Positions 14,089 to 23,877 are shown, counted from the stretch's first letter. The stretch: DNA of 64,000 nt from Propionibacterium sp. oral taxon 192 str. F0372 (GCF_000413315.1 NZ_KE340298.1:1-64000); one strand, 5' to 3'. Translations and numbers: made by a program. Notes: generated from the sequence alone by a model not told the origin.

Positions 14089-16596
14089 TTAGGCCCGTAG
14101 CACTGCTCCACATCGCTCGGCAGCCATGGCCACCGCGGCATCTCTGGCCGCTGAAGCCTCAGCAGCCTTAAGGGTACGATCCGGTGCCCGGAATCCCAGA
14201 GCGAAAGCCAGCGATTTCCTACCCTGCTCGACCTGGTCACCGATATAGACATCGAAGAGCCTGATCGATTCCAGGAGTTCGCCAGCGCCATCCACCAATG
14301 CCTGCTGCACGCTGCTAGCGGTGACGTCCTGATCGACCACCACGGCGACATCCTCCTTGGTCATCGGGAATGGAGAAATGGACGAGACCTGACCACCACG
14401 CGGAGCCAGGGCGATCAGGGCATCAAGGTTTATCTCCGTCGCACAAGCGCGTGCAGGCAAGCCAAAAGCCTTCGCGACCTTGGGGTGGAGTTCCCCGGCA
14501 TGACCGACGACAACATCGCCTTCTCTGGTCGTGACGAACAATTCGGCGCATCGCCCCGGATGCCACGGGGCACGCTGTGCGTTGCGACGCCCGAGTTCCA
14601 CACCAAGTGCGTCCGCTGCGACCAAAACCAAGTGAACGGCATGTCGCCAATCCGCCCGCTGGGCGGGACCCTGCCAACCCGCTGGGAGCCATTCCCCGGC
14701 CATCACCCCGGCAAGCATCCGGGGCTGGTCAGGCAGGTTCCCGGTGACCGCCGCAATCTCGTCGGGTCTGGGACGTCGGGAGACGTCCGGCATCAGAGAA
14801 CCCGGTTTGTCATTGGCCAAGAACACCGACCCGCACTCGAAGACGAAGACATCATCGTTGGAGCGCGAGGTGTTGCGGGCCAATGCCACGAAAAGCCCAG
14901 GCAGCAGGGTCGTGCGCATGAACGGCTGCGTGTCGGCCAAGGGATTGGCCAGTCGCACCACGGCCCTGCGCGGATCGTTAGCCTCGCACCCCAGCTTGTC
15001 CAGTTCCTCGCCGGAGATGAACGGCAGGGTGATCAATTCGACGAACCCTGCACCGGCGACGGCGTCAAGTACCGCTGCCCGGGAGGATTGCTCGAAGGTG
15101 TACCCGCGCCCCATCAGAGGACGAGGTAGCTCGGGACGGACCACGCCGAGCCCGATCTTGCGACCGACCTCCTCCACATAGTCATAGGGGTCGACAAGAT
15201 CGCTGCGCCAAGTTGGCGGCCTCAATGAAAGCCATTCGCCGGTGACCTCATCCTTGTCACCAGACACCTTGATCCCAGAGGCCCGGAACACCTCGATAAC
15301 CTGTTCCTCCGAGATCGGGGCACCCAGGATCCTAGCGGGCAGATCGGCTCGGATACGGCAACCGGGCATAGCGGGGATGGAACCGACCATCGTGATTTCC
15401 TCGCGGATCTCCGCTCCCCCGAGTTCGTCCATCAGCCGTGCCGCCATGCGTGCCGCGGCCAGCGGAACGGCCGGATCGACGCCCCGCGCAAAACGCATTG
15501 AGGCCTCTGAGAGCAGCTTATGCCTGCGGAAGGATCGACCGATGGTGACCGGATCGAAATGGGCAGCTTCGAGCACGATGTCGGTAGTACCGTCAGAGAG
15601 TTCGGTGGTGGCCCCACCCATGACCCCGGCAAGACCGATCGGCCCGGAATCGTCAGTGATCAGCAGGTCCTCGGGATCGAGGTCCCTGGTGACACCATCC
15701 AAGGTCTCCAGTTTTTCCCCAGGTTCGGCAGTGCGCACCACGATAGGCCCGGACAATTTGCCCGCGTCGTAGGCATGCAACGGCTGCCCAGATTCGAGCA
15801 TGACGTAATTGGTGATGTCGACTCCCAGACTGATCGGACGCATCCCCGCTGCGGAAAGCCGCGAACTCATCCACAGCGGTGAAGAAGCCTTGGAATCAAG
15901 ACCGGTGAGAGAGATCGCAACGAAGTTGACACACTTGTCCGAGTCGATCCGCACGGGGTACCCCTCCACTCCCCAAGCGGGAGCGTTCGGCAGATAAGGA
16001 TCGACGAAGTCAACACCGAGCCCTTGGGCAAGTTCCCGGGCCACACCGCGCATGGAAAGCGCATACCCGATATCGGGGGTAACATCGACCTCCAGCACCT
16101 CGTCCCGGACCATCAGAACATCCATCGCATCGGCGCCCAATGCGGGAGGCTCACCGCCAATTGTCTCCGGAAGGATGAGAATTCCGGAATGGTCCTTGCC
16201 GATCCCCAATTCGTCGACGGCACAGATCATGCCGTCCGAAACGTGACCGTAGGTCTTGCGAGCCGAGATCTCGAAGCCGCCGGGCAGCACCGCGCCGGGG
16301 AGTGCCACCACGACATAGTCGCCGGGGGCAAAATTGTCCGCCCCGCAGACAATCCCACGTGGATCCTGCTCCCCGACATCGACGTGACACCAGCGGATCG
16401 TCTTCCCGTTCTTATGGGATTCGGCGGCGAATTCGAGCACCTTGCCGACGACGACCGGCCCGGATACCTCCCCACCGATGTTCTCAATGCGTTCGACCTG
16501 GAGACCAGCGCGGGTCAGGGTTTCTGCAACTTGAGCGGTGGTTGTCGACGGGGGCAGCGTGACCAATTCGCGCAGCCAACTCATGGGAACCCTCAT
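14089..16596 (-). CDS. pheT: phenylalanine--tRNA ligase beta subunit
   Basis: Beta chain of the heterotetrameric PheRS. The 835-aa protein has, in order, an OB-fold tRNA-binding domain (about 40-150), the B3/B4 editing region (about 200-400), the B5 domain, a catalytic-like core and a C-terminal anticodon-binding FDX-ACB domain (last ~95 residues). The start overlaps the pheS stop (ATGA) and has GGAGG just upstream inside pheS. A small GCTGC-TTT-GCAGC hairpin lies just after the stop and lacks a T-run. Confidence 0.96.
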   Translation of the reverse strand: MRVPMSWLRELVTLPPSTTTAQVAETLTRAGLQVERIENIGGEVSGPVVVGKVLEFAAESHKNGKTIRWCHVDVGEQDPRGIVCGADNFAPGDYVVVALPGAVLPGGFEISARKTYGHVSDGMICAVDELGIGKDHSGILILPETIGGEPPALGADAMDVLMVRDEVLEVDVTPDIGYALSMRGVARELAQGLGVDFVDPYLPNAPAWGVEGYPVRIDSDKCVNFVAISLTGLDSKASSPLWMSSRLSAAGMRPISLGVDITNYVMLESGQPLHAYDAGKLSGPIVVRTAEPGEKLETLDGVTRDLDPEDLLITDDSGPIGLAGVMGGATTELSDGTTDIVLEAAHFDPVTIGRSFRRHKLLSEASMRFARGVDPAVPLAAARMAARLMDELGGAEIREEITMVGSIPAMPGCRIRADLPARILGAPISEEQVIEVFRASGIKVSGDKDEVTGEWLSLRPPTWRSDLVDPYDYVEEVGRKIGLGVVRPELPRPLMGRGYTFEQSSRAAVLDAVAGAGFVELITLPFISGEELDKLGCEANDPRRAVVRLANPLADTQPFMRTTLLPGLFVALARNTSRSNDDVFVFECGSVFLANDKPGSLMPDVSRRPRPDEIAAVTGNLPDQPRMLAGVMAGEWLPAGWQGPAQRADWRHAVHLVLVAADALGVELGRRNAQRAPWHPGRCAELFVTTREGDVVVGHAGELHPKVAKAFGLPARACATEINLDALIALAPRGGQVSSISPFPMTKEDVAVVVDQDVTASSVQQALVDGAGELLESIRLFDVYIGDQVEQGRKSLAFALGFRAPDRTLKAAEASAARDAAVAMAAERCGAVLRA

Positions 16597-17690
16597 CGGG
16601 CACCTCCTCGCAAGGAACGTGAGAAACGGACGTCACCTTCGACGAAATCGCGGAGGTCGGGGGCATTGTTGCGGAACATGACGGTGCGATCCACACCCAT
16701 GCCGAAGGCAAAACCCGAGTAGACCTCGGTGTCGATACCGGCCACGGCCAGCACGCGGGGGTTGACGACTCCACAGCCTCCCCACTCGATCCATCCCTCC
16801 GATTTGCAGGTGCGGCAAGGGCACTCTGGGTTGCCCACCGATTCGCCATGGCAGACGAAACATTCCAGATCCATCTCAGCACTGGGCTCGGTGAATGGGA
16901 AGTAATGGGGACGCAGCCGGGTGCGCACCTGACCGAAAATAGCCTTGGCCAGATGGTCAAGGGTTCCCTTCAGGTGCCCCATGGTGATCCCCTGGTCGAT
17001 AGCGAGACCTTCGATCTGATGGAACATTGGCAGATGGGTGGCGTCGTATTCGTCGGCGCGAAAGACCTTGCCGGGGGAGACGACGTAGATCGGCAGTTCC
17101 CGTGAGAGCATCGTGCGCATCTGCACCGGCGAGGTTTGGGTGCGTAGCAGCTTGTGATCGGTTATTGGATCAACGAATAGAGTGTCGGTGAGCCCGCGCG
17201 CGGGATGGTCGGGGCTGATGTTGAGGGCATCAAAGTTCAGCCACTCGGCCTCGAGCTCCGGACCCTCGACGACCTCCCAGCCCATGGAAACGAAGACATC
17301 GGACATGCGCCGCAGCAATGCGGTCACCGGGTGCAGGGCTCCGCGCGGATGCAGGTCGGTCGGAAGGGTCACGTCGACGCGCTCGGCCAGCAAGGAGGCC
17401 TCCAGTTCGGCAGCCTCAAGATCCTTCTGTCGGAAAGCCATCGCGGAGTTCACCCGCCCCCTGGCCTGGCCGATGATTTGTCCAGCGGTCTTGCGCTGAC
17501 CGGGTTCCAAGGAGCCGATCGCACGATTAGCCAAACCCAGCGGTGACCTGTCACCGGTATAGTCGTTGCGCACCTGACGCAGTTGTTCGGTGGTGGCCGC
17601 GGCATCGATCGCGGCGAGAGCCGCATCGGCGGCGGACATCACCTCGTCCGGATCCAGCGGATTGGGTGGTGTCGGATCAGCGGTGGCCAT
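16593..17690 (-). CDS. pheS: phenylalanine--tRNA ligase alpha subunit
   Basis: Catalytic chain of PheRS, 365 aa, with an N-terminal coiled coil (about 10-110) and a class II synthetase core containing the motif 2 and 3 regions (FRADEYDATH; GFAFGMGVDR). Start ATG has a GGGGAG ribosome binding site. The 146-base gap to the upstream methyltransferase gene contains two GC-rich hairpins (one GTCCC/GGGAC, one CCGGG/CCCGG) but no T-box or U-run that I can recognise. Confidence 0.96.
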   Translation of the reverse strand: MATADPTPPNPLDPDEVMSAADAALAAIDAAATTEQLRQVRNDYTGDRSPLGLANRAIGSLEPGQRKTAGQIIGQARGRVNSAMAFRQKDLEAAELEASLLAERVDVTLPTDLHPRGALHPVTALLRRMSDVFVSMGWEVVEGPELEAEWLNFDALNISPDHPARGLTDTLFVDPITDHKLLRTQTSPVQMRTMLSRELPIYVVSPGKVFRADEYDATHLPMFHQIEGLAIDQGITMGHLKGTLDHLAKAIFGQVRTRLRPHYFPFTEPSAEMDLECFVCHGESVGNPECPCRTCKSEGWIEWGGCGVVNPRVLAVAGIDTEVYSGFAFGMGVDRTVMFRNNAPDLRDFVEGDVRFSRSLRGGAR

Positions 17691-17836
17691 GGGCTCCCCT
17701 CGAAACGGTGTGTCAGCGTTCCCTCGCGGGTTTCCTCAACCGTCCCTTTTCCGGGACGACGCCCACGACGGCGATCAGCCGCAATCCTACGCCGGGTAAT
17801 GTGCCCGGTTTACGCCTGCGGTTATCGTGGAATGAT

Positions 17837-18652
17837 TCAGTTAACGACGCGTTGAGCAGTTGACGAAGCATACAGACAGACCGCGGCTGCAGTAGACAGA
17901 TTGAGCGATTCGGCTTCGCCTGGCATAGGGATGGACACAACCCGCTCCACCCGGGTCAGGAGTTCCGCAGGCAGCCCCCACGCCTCGTTGCCCATGACCC
18001 AGGCCGTCGGCGCGCCAAGCACCCCAGCACGATCGAGCCAGTCCAAGTCTTCTCCCCTGGTATCGGCTGCAAACAACTGCATGCCGCGTCCTGTAGCCCA
18101 GTCCATTGCCTCGGCAATGCTGACATCTGACACGATTGGCAGGTGGAAGACCGACCCCACCGAAGAACGGATGGTCTTCGGATTGGTCACCTCGACCGAA
18201 CCGGCGGTAAACAGCACCGCATCTGCACCGAAGGCGTCGGCACAGCGGATGACGGTTCCCGCGTTCCCTGGATCACGGACCTGCACGCAGATCATCACCA
18301 ATCTCGCCTGCTCCAGCGTGGGCAACTGGACGCAGGGGTTCCGTGCCACCGCGAATATCCCCTGCGGGGTGACGGTATCGGTCAGGTGGCGGGCGTCGTC
18401 GCGGGTTATCCGTAGGATCGGTAGATCCGCATCGGCCATCGCCACCAACTCGCGATGAGCGGACAGGTCATCGACAAGCAACGCCAGCACACGCCGTGGT
18501 ACCCGCAGTGCCTCCCGAACGGCCTGGGCGCCCTCCACCAGGAACTCACCACGCGCCACCCGGTGCTTGCGGGACAGTAACTGACGGGCCGAACGAAGTT
18601 GCGCCCTTGAAATGAGGGGAACCTCGTTCAGCCCGTCAAAGACCTTGGCCAC
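17837..18652 (-). CDS. TrmH/SpoU-family RNA 2'-O-methyltransferase
   Basis: A 271-aa SPOUT-class methyltransferase. The N terminus (to about 95) matches the substrate-binding domain of rRNA methyltransferases. The C-terminal half has the three SpoU motifs, including VMGNEAWGL and the knot motif IPMPGEAESLNLSTA that binds S-adenosylmethionine. The target is probably rRNA or tRNA but cannot be assigned. GTG start, 3 bases after the rplT stop, so it is translated with the ribosomal genes. Confidence 0.9.
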   Translation of the reverse strand: MAKVFDGLNEVPLISRAQLRSARQLLSRKHRVARGEFLVEGAQAVREALRVPRRVLALLVDDLSAHRELVAMADADLPILRITRDDARHLTDTVTPQGIFAVARNPCVQLPTLEQARLVMICVQVRDPGNAGTVIRCADAFGADAVLFTAGSVEVTNPKTIRSSVGSVFHLPIVSDVSIAEAMDWATGRGMQLFAADTRGEDLDWLDRAGVLGAPTAWVMGNEAWGLPAELLTRVERVVSIPMPGEAESLNLSTAAAVCLYASSTAQRVVN

Positions 18653-18655
18653 GGA

Positions 18656-19021
18656 TCAAGCCGCGGTGGGCTGGTTTGCCTTGGCGACCTCGACCAGCGC
18701 TGCGAAGGCAGCCCGGTCAGAGACTGCGAGCTCGGCAAGAATCTTGCGGTCAACCTCGACGCCAGCATTATGCAGACCGTTAATGAACCGGTTGTAGGTC
18801 ATCCCCTCAGCGCGGGCAGCGGCATTGATTCGCTGGATCCACAGACTGCGGAAGTCGCCCTTCCTGGCGCGACGATCACGATAGGCATAGGTGGCCGAGT
18901 GCAGGATTTGCTCTTTGGCCTTGCGGTATAGGCGGGAACGCTGACCACGGTAACCCGAAGCCTGCTCCAGCACCTCACGACGCTTCTTCTGCGCATTGAC
19001 TCCGCGCTTGACACGTGCCAT
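18656..19021 (-). CDS. rplT: 50S ribosomal protein L20
   Basis: 121-aa basic protein with the usual L20 sequence from [10 protein letters not shown] onward. It binds 23S rRNA early in 50S assembly and in other bacteria represses its own infC-rpmI-rplT operon by binding the leader RNA. Here it is the third gene of that operon, 28 bases after rpmI. Confidence 0.97.
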   Translation of the reverse strand: MARVKRGVNAQKKRREVLEQASGYRGQRSRLYRKAKEQILHSATYAYRDRRARKGDFRSLWIQRINAAARAEGMTYNRFINGLHNAGVEVDRKILAELAVSDRAAFAALVEVAKANQPTAA

Positions 19022-19049
19022 CTTGTGCTCCTTGTTCGATTCGGGTGAC

Positions 19050-19268
19050 TCAGCCGCGCTGCGACTTGGGCTTGTAGGAGCCCACCAGCTTCTTCATCTT
19101 CTTAGCGTCGGCGCCCTCGAGGACTCCGTCAACGCTCAAACGACGAGTGCGCCTAGTCGGTTTGTGCTCGTTCAGGTGCGCCTTGCCTGCGCGGGCATGC
19201 TTCAGCTTCCCGCTGCCGGTCAGCTTGAACCGCTTCTTGGCACCGGAGTGAGACTTCATCTTCGGCAT
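19050..19268 (-). CDS. rpmI: 50S ribosomal protein L35
   Basis: 72-aa, strongly basic protein starting [14 protein letters not shown], the standard L35 N terminus. It sits between infC and rplT as in nearly all bacteria. The 105-base gap to infC contains the duplicated infC end. Confidence 0.97.
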   Translation of the reverse strand: MPKMKSHSGAKKRFKLTGSGKLKHARAGKAHLNEHKPTRRTRRLSVDGVLEGADAKKMKKLVGSYKPKSQRG

Positions 19269-19346
19269 GGTGCCTCTCCTTTTGGTTGAATCGTCCCGAA
19301 CGACTGTCAGCCGTCGGGCTTGGGCTGCACCCGTGAGGTGACAACC

Positions 19347-19388
19347 CGAGGTCTATAGGTCAATGTCCGAGGTCTATAGGTCAATGTC
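19347..19388. repeat. 21-bp tandem duplication at the infC 3' end
   Basis: Two identical 21-base units, 19347-19367 and 19368-19388. Unit 2 carries the last infC codons (DIDL) and the TAG stop; unit 1 repeats the same codons and stop just after it. Because the unit is three codon-lengths times seven, the second DIDL-stop is in frame and silent. It looks like a recent slippage or duplication event. Confidence 0.9.
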
Positions 19389-20099
19389 CGGGTCGAGGTT
19401 GTCGGCTGGCCCCTTCTTCTTCTTTGGTTGAGATGCCCCGCGAGCACGCAATTCGGCCTCCACCCGCTTCTCCTCGTCAGCAGCTGCCTGACGAGCTGCG
19501 GCGCGCTGCTCACGCTGAGCGGCCTCAGCGGCACGCGCCTCGGATTTCTTTCGGGTGGGAGCAAGCACCATGTGCATGTTGCGGCCCTCTTGACGTGGAG
19601 CCTGCTCGACGGTGCCATCCTCGATCACATCCTCCGCAAGCTGACGCAGCAGATTCGTACCCAGTTCGGGACGCGACTGCTCACGACCACGGAACATGAT
19701 GGTGATCTTCACCTTGTCGCCGCCTCGCAGGAACCGAACGACATGACCCTTCTTGGTCTCGTAGTCGTGGTCGTCGATCTTGGGACGAAGTTTCATCTCC
19801 TTGAGCACGGTATTCGCCTGGTTACGACGCGATTCACGTGCCTTTTGGGCGTTCTCGTACTTGAATTTGCCGTAGTCCATGAGCTTGCACACCGGAGGAC
19901 GTGCGTCCGGCGCCACCTCCACCAAGTCGAGATCGTGCTCGCGGGCAAGCTGCAATGCCTGTTCCACCTTGACGATGCCCACCTGCTCACCCTGCGGCCC
20001 GACCAGGCGCACTTCCGGCACCCGGATCCGCTCGTTGATGCGGAATTCGTTGCTGATGATCCACTCCTTGTTCGCCATCTTCATCAACCGGTGCCACAT
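19374..20099 (-). CDS. infC: translation initiation factor IF-3
   Basis: IF-3 binds the 30S subunit and proofreads initiator tRNA and start codon. N domain from about residue 14 ([19 protein letters not shown]), linker helix rich in K/R/E, C domain with [13 protein letters not shown]. After about residue 180 comes a charged Ala/Glu/Arg/Lys tail of some 60 residues, seen in other actinobacterial IF-3s. The start is uncertain: ATG at 20099, 20084 or 20078 are all in frame. The first has a G-run 8 bases upstream, but it lies in a leader hairpin. Confidence 0.93.
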   Translation of the reverse strand: MWHRLMKMANKEWIISNEFRINERIRVPEVRLVGPQGEQVGIVKVEQALQLAREHDLDLVEVAPDARPPVCKLMDYGKFKYENAQKARESRRNQANTVLKEMKLRPKIDDHDYETKKGHVVRFLRGGDKVKITIMFRGREQSRPELGTNLLRQLAEDVIEDGTVEQAPRQEGRNMHMVLAPTRKKSEARAAEAAQREQRAAARQAAADEEKRVEAELRARGASQPKKKKGPADNLDPDIDL

Positions 20100-20105
20100 G
20101 CAGAA

Positions 20106-20127
20106 GGCCCCCGCAAAAGCGAGAGCC
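20106..20127 (-). promoter_or_regulatory. infC leader hairpin
   Basis: On the minus strand a 9-bp stem (with two G-U pairs) and a TTTT loop ends 6 nt before the first possible infC ATG. Its 3' arm holds the only G-rich stretch that could act as ribosome binding site, so folding would hide it. Control of infC-rpmI-rplT by leader RNA (L20 binding) is known in other bacteria; here it is inferred. Confidence 0.5.
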
Positions 20128-20275
20128 TGATCACGTGGTCAACGACGCATGAAAGCGCTTCGGCGCCAGGTACCGGTGCCGGACCAATTAACCCGGAACC
20201 TGCCCGAGAGCGGCGACGGGTGGAGGATCAGCTCCTCGCTTCACGAGAACGGTACAGCGACCGATCAACACAAGG

Positions 20276-20303
20276 ATTCTAACCCACCACCATTCCGGCA
20301 CAA
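20276..20303 (-). promoter_or_regulatory. infC operon promoter
   Basis: TTGTGC (20298-20303) and TAGAAT (20276-20281) on the minus strand, 16 bases apart, form a plausible housekeeping promoter. It would give a leader of about 170 nt before infC, containing several inverted repeats. That fits a regulated leader. Confidence 0.55.
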
Positions 20304-20331
20304 AACCTCGGTGCCACCACCTGGCAAGCGT

Positions 20332-21186
20332 TCACAGCCGACAGGCCGACAATCCAGTGACCAGGATCCCCCTGGCTCCGAGATCATGCAGATTATCCAT
20401 CAGTCTCTGATGTCCCCTGACTGGCACCAAGGAACGCACCGCTACCCACCCCGGCTTCGCCAAGGGGGATACCGTTGGCGCCTCCAGCCCGGGAGTGAGC
20501 GCCGATGCCTGCTCCAACAGGTTCTCAGGGATGTCGTAATCGAGCAGGACATAGGTTCGGGCCACCTGAACCCCAGACAACCGCTGGAGCAGGTGGTCCA
20601 GGCCGACCGCGTCGATCTCGTGGTTCCCGATAGTGCGTTGGATGAGGATTCCCTCCGAGGTCAAGATCGGGTCACCAAATAGTTCCAGTCCGGCCTTGCG
20701 CAACGTGGTGCCAGTCTCCACGACGTCGGCTATCACATCTGCGACACCCAACCGGATGGAGACCTCCACAGCACCGTCCAGCGGGATCAACCGGGCGGTT
20801 ATTCCCCTGTCCGCTAAGTATGCGCTGAGCAGACCTGGGTAGGAGGTCGCGATACGGCACCCATCCAGGTCGGCGAGGCTCATCGACGAACCCCCGGGAG
20901 CCGCAAAACGAAAATTAGAGCGCCCGAATCCCAATGCCATGATCTCGGTGGCAGCAGCGCACGAGTCGCGCAACATGTCGCGCCCAGTGATACCCAGGTC
21001 GAGGGTTCCCTCTCCCACGTAGATAGCAATGTCCCGGGGACGCAGATAGTAAAATTCGACGTTGTTGTCCTCATCAACGAGGACGAGTTCCTTCTGCTCG
21101 CAGCGCTGCCGGTATCCGGCCTCGCGCAACAAGGTGGTGGCGGCCTCGGACAGGGCACCTTTGTTGGGGACGGCAATCTTCAGCAT
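20332..21186 (-). CDS. hisG: ATP phosphoribosyltransferase (long form)
   Basis: First step of histidine synthesis, condensing ATP with PRPP. At 284 aa this is the long HisG type with its own C-terminal regulatory domain (about 205-284), where histidine binds for feedback inhibition; it does not need HisZ. The N-terminal periplasmic-binding-like catalytic domain starts LKIAVPNKGALSEAA. It lies 10 bases after hisE. Other his genes are not in the window. Confidence 0.95.
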   Translation of the reverse strand: MLKIAVPNKGALSEAATTLLREAGYRQRCEQKELVLVDEDNNVEFYYLRPRDIAIYVGEGTLDLGITGRDMLRDSCAAATEIMALGFGRSNFRFAAPGGSSMSLADLDGCRIATSYPGLLSAYLADRGITARLIPLDGAVEVSIRLGVADVIADVVETGTTLRKAGLELFGDPILTSEGILIQRTIGNHEIDAVGLDHLLQRLSGVQVARTYVLLDYDIPENLLEQASALTPGLEAPTVSPLAKPGWVAVRSLVPVRGHQRLMDNLHDLGARGILVTGLSACRL

Positions 21187-21196
21187 GTGGCTCCGC

Positions 21197-21463
21197 TCAA
21201 AGGTATTGGTAGATATCCGCGGGGCTGAGCCCGAGACTCACCATCATCGTGGTGACGTGGTAAATGAGCTGGCTCATCTCCTCGGCGGCCTCCTCGCGGG
21301 ACTGGTACTCGGAGGCCATCCACACCTCGGCGGCCTCCTCGACGATCTTCTTGCCGATGGCATGCGGCCCGGCATCCAACCTCTCAAGAGTTCCCGAACC
21401 CTCGGGCCGCTCCTGGGCGATCCTGACCAACTGGGCGTGAAGTTCGTCGAATGTCTTGCTCAC
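21197..21463 (-). CDS. hisE: phosphoribosyl-ATP pyrophosphatase
   Basis: Second step of histidine synthesis. 88-aa all-alpha MazG-like protein with the acidic metal-binding motif [13 protein letters not shown] and [16 protein letters not shown] start. It pairs with hisG, the common actinobacterial arrangement, and lies 44 bases after the stop of dhaM on the same strand. Confidence 0.94.
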   Translation of the reverse strand: MSKTFDELHAQLVRIAQERPEGSGTLERLDAGPHAIGKKIVEEAAEVWMASEYQSREEAAEEMSQLIYHVTTMMVSLGLSPADIYQYL

Positions 21464-21507
21464 AACTCAACCCTAGTGCAGGTGGTCGTGGCCACGGTTC
21501 CCGCGCA

Positions 21508-23877
21508 TCAATCACGGACGGAACGCACCGCCTGCTTGATCTCGGCGACCATTCCGGGGCGAACGCTGAGCTGGGTAATCCCCCTGGCGACCAGTTGAGC
21601 CGTAGCCGCTGGGTCGCTGGCCAGGTCTCCACACACACCAACCGGGATCCGGGATAAAGCTCGGGTCGTCGCCGCAACAAGTTCGAGCACGGCCGGAGCA
21701 TCCTGGCGAGCGAGGTCACGCACCTTGGCATTGTTACGATCAGCTGCCTGGGTGTACTGGGACAGATCATTGGTACCGATGGTGGCGAAGTCCAGCAGAT
21801 GGGCGAATGAACCGGCCATGATGGCTGCAGCCGGAACCTCCACCATCACCCCGAGGTCAACCGGAATGACCCCTTCCTCCCGGGACACCTGGAACAGCAC
21901 CTGCCGAGCCCAACGAACCTCGGCCACCGTGGTGATCATCGGCAGCAACACGCGCAGGTGTACCTGTTTGGATGCTATGGCAATAGCCCGTAGTTGATCA
22001 GCGAAAACCTCGGGATGATGCTTCATCACCCTCATGCCTCGTTCCCCGAGAGCCGGATTCGCTTCCTTGGCGCTGCCGAAGAAACCCACCGGCTTATCAG
22101 TCGAAGGATCCCAAACCCGAATGGTCACGGGACGGTTGCCCATCGTCCGACCGATCGCCACATAGGTGTCCACCTGATCGGTCACGGTGGGAGGATCGGT
22201 GCGGGTGGCGTAAAGGACCTCGGTGCGCACCATGCCCACGATGTCGGCACCTTCTCGGGCAGCCAGATCCGCGTCCTCCATGGAGCCCACGTTGCTTCCC
22301 ACGATGATGCGCTGCCCGCTGAAGGTCACCGCAGCCTCCCCAGCCATCGAGCGAGCCAGTTCCGCAGCCCGGTCGCGGCGAGAGTTACGACGCGCCATCT
22401 CGCCCCGGACCGATTCATCGGGTTCGATCCACAACTCATCAGTAACCGGGTCGAAGGCAACTACCGTACCTTCAGCGATATTCTCGACCTCCGGATGACC
22501 GGTGAGCACAGGGATTCCCCTAGCCAGAGCCATCAACACTCCATGCCCACTGGCCCCGCCGAAGGTCGTGATCACTCCCAGACAGGAGTCGGCATCCAGT
22601 TGCATCGCACCAGCCACGTCCAACTCGTCCAGCAGCCACACACCGGGAGTCGCGAAACTGTGGTCACCGAGTGGACGCTCCCGGAGGGCGAGCCCGAGCA
22701 GCCGACGCAGCGACCGCAGATCCTGTCCCCGGGCACGCAGGTATTCGTCATCGAGCAGATCAAACTCCGCTGCAAGGGAACCAATGGTGGTCTCCACCGC
22801 ATCCATAGCACTGAAACCGGCAGTGATACGGGCGACGATGTCATGCTGCATTTCACGGTCCGCCAGCAGGAGCCGTTGGGCCTCCAGGATCTCCACCTCC
22901 GCGCAGTGGGTTGTGCCCAGTCCTGCGAGGAAGTCGTCGACACTGCCCACCGCGGCAGTGAGCCGGTCAAGTTCTGCCTTGGGTTCTTGAGGAACATATC
23001 CGTTCTCTGCACCAGTGAGACGACGTTCCACCGGGCCTAGGACACATCGGCGTTCGGCACCCTCAACCCGTGAGCTGCGCGCCACCGGCACCGACGCCGA
23101 ACTGCGAAGTGCCATGGTACGCCGGACCCGGTCAATGTCTTCCCCAAAATCGTGGGTGGCTAACTCGGCGAGCACGCCTCGGGCCGCTTCGGCCTGAGGC
23201 CCGGAGATCCGCGCCTCGAGAATCTGTCCCTCCCGCACCTCGAGAGCAGAAATCCGGCTCAGCGAATCGGCGCACACCGGCCCCTTGCCGGTGCTGGCAT
23301 TGGCCAACGTCACCTCGGCATCCACGTCGCGCAGAGCCGTAACGATATTCGCGGCCGGCCGCACATGGATGCCGTGCGGGTTGCGCACCGTGACCCGCCA
23401 TACCAGGCGACGCGGGCGTGGGCGAGCGGCCGGGGTGTGCGGAAGATCCAGCAGCCGCGGGGCATCCTGGTCATGGGCCAGATGAGCCGCTTTGCCAGCC
23501 AGCGCAGTATCAGCCTCTCCGGCCACAACAGTCAGTTCAGCCCCACCGGCCGCCGCCACGACCGCCGTCAGTAAGCCCTCCACGAGCGGGGCCGCAGAGA
23601 CGAGGACCCGCTCCGCCAATGAGGGGTTGAGGAACTCGACGGCCAGCTCGGAGCTGAGAATCGCACTGCCGATGTCGAGCACCACCAGTACCCCATCACC
23701 GGAGTCAACCTCCTCAATGGCTTTCGAAATGGCTCCGGCGTCCGTGCCAAATCCACCGTCGGCAGTACCTGCGGCCGTCATGAGACGCGGCCCACCCTCG
23801 GAGACCATCTGTTCGGCGAGTTCGACGGCTGCTTCCGCGAGAGCATGTGAATGGGAGACAACCACGATACCGATCAT
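21508..23877 (-). CDS. dhaM: DhaM-HPr-Enzyme I phosphotransfer fusion
   Basis: A 789-aa PTS protein that should pass phosphate from PEP to DhaL-bound ADP for dihydroxyacetone phosphorylation. Three modules are visible. The mannose-type EIIA domain (about 1-135) has His9 in VVSHSHALAE. The HPr domain (about 158-245) has His171 in GIHVRPAA. A complete Enzyme I (about 275-789) has His445 in GGASGHGVL and Cys749 in GVCGDLASDP of its PEP-binding barrel. E. coli DhaM stops after the N-terminal part of EI, so this version may be self-sufficient. The start overlaps the dhaL stop (ATGA). Confidence 0.9.
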   Translation of the reverse strand: MIGIVVVSHSHALAEAAVELAEQMVSEGGPRLMTAAGTADGGFGTDAGAISKAIEEVDSGDGVLVVLDIGSAILSSELAVEFLNPSLAERVLVSAAPLVEGLLTAVVAAAGGAELTVVAGEADTALAGKAAHLAHDQDAPRLLDLPHTPAARPRPRRLVWRVTVRNPHGIHVRPAANIVTALRDVDAEVTLANASTGKGPVCADSLSRISALEVREGQILEARISGPQAEAARGVLAELATHDFGEDIDRVRRTMALRSSASVPVARSSRVEGAERRCVLGPVERRLTGAENGYVPQEPKAELDRLTAAVGSVDDFLAGLGTTHCAEVEILEAQRLLLADREMQHDIVARITAGFSAMDAVETTIGSLAAEFDLLDDEYLRARGQDLRSLRRLLGLALRERPLGDHSFATPGVWLLDELDVAGAMQLDADSCLGVITTFGGASGHGVLMALARGIPVLTGHPEVENIAEGTVVAFDPVTDELWIEPDESVRGEMARRNSRRDRAAELARSMAGEAAVTFSGQRIIVGSNVGSMEDADLAAREGADIVGMVRTEVLYATRTDPPTVTDQVDTYVAIGRTMGNRPVTIRVWDPSTDKPVGFFGSAKEANPALGERGMRVMKHHPEVFADQLRAIAIASKQVHLRVLLPMITTVAEVRWARQVLFQVSREEGVIPVDLGVMVEVPAAAIMAGSFAHLLDFATIGTNDLSQYTQAADRNNAKVRDLARQDAPAVLELVAATTRALSRIPVGVCGDLASDPAATAQLVARGITQLSVRPGMVAEIKQAVRSVRD

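Noticed and set aside
17691-17836. T-box or phenylalanine attenuator before pheS
   Set aside because: Hairpins exist but no T-box sequence, leader peptide with Phe codons or terminator U-run could be seen.
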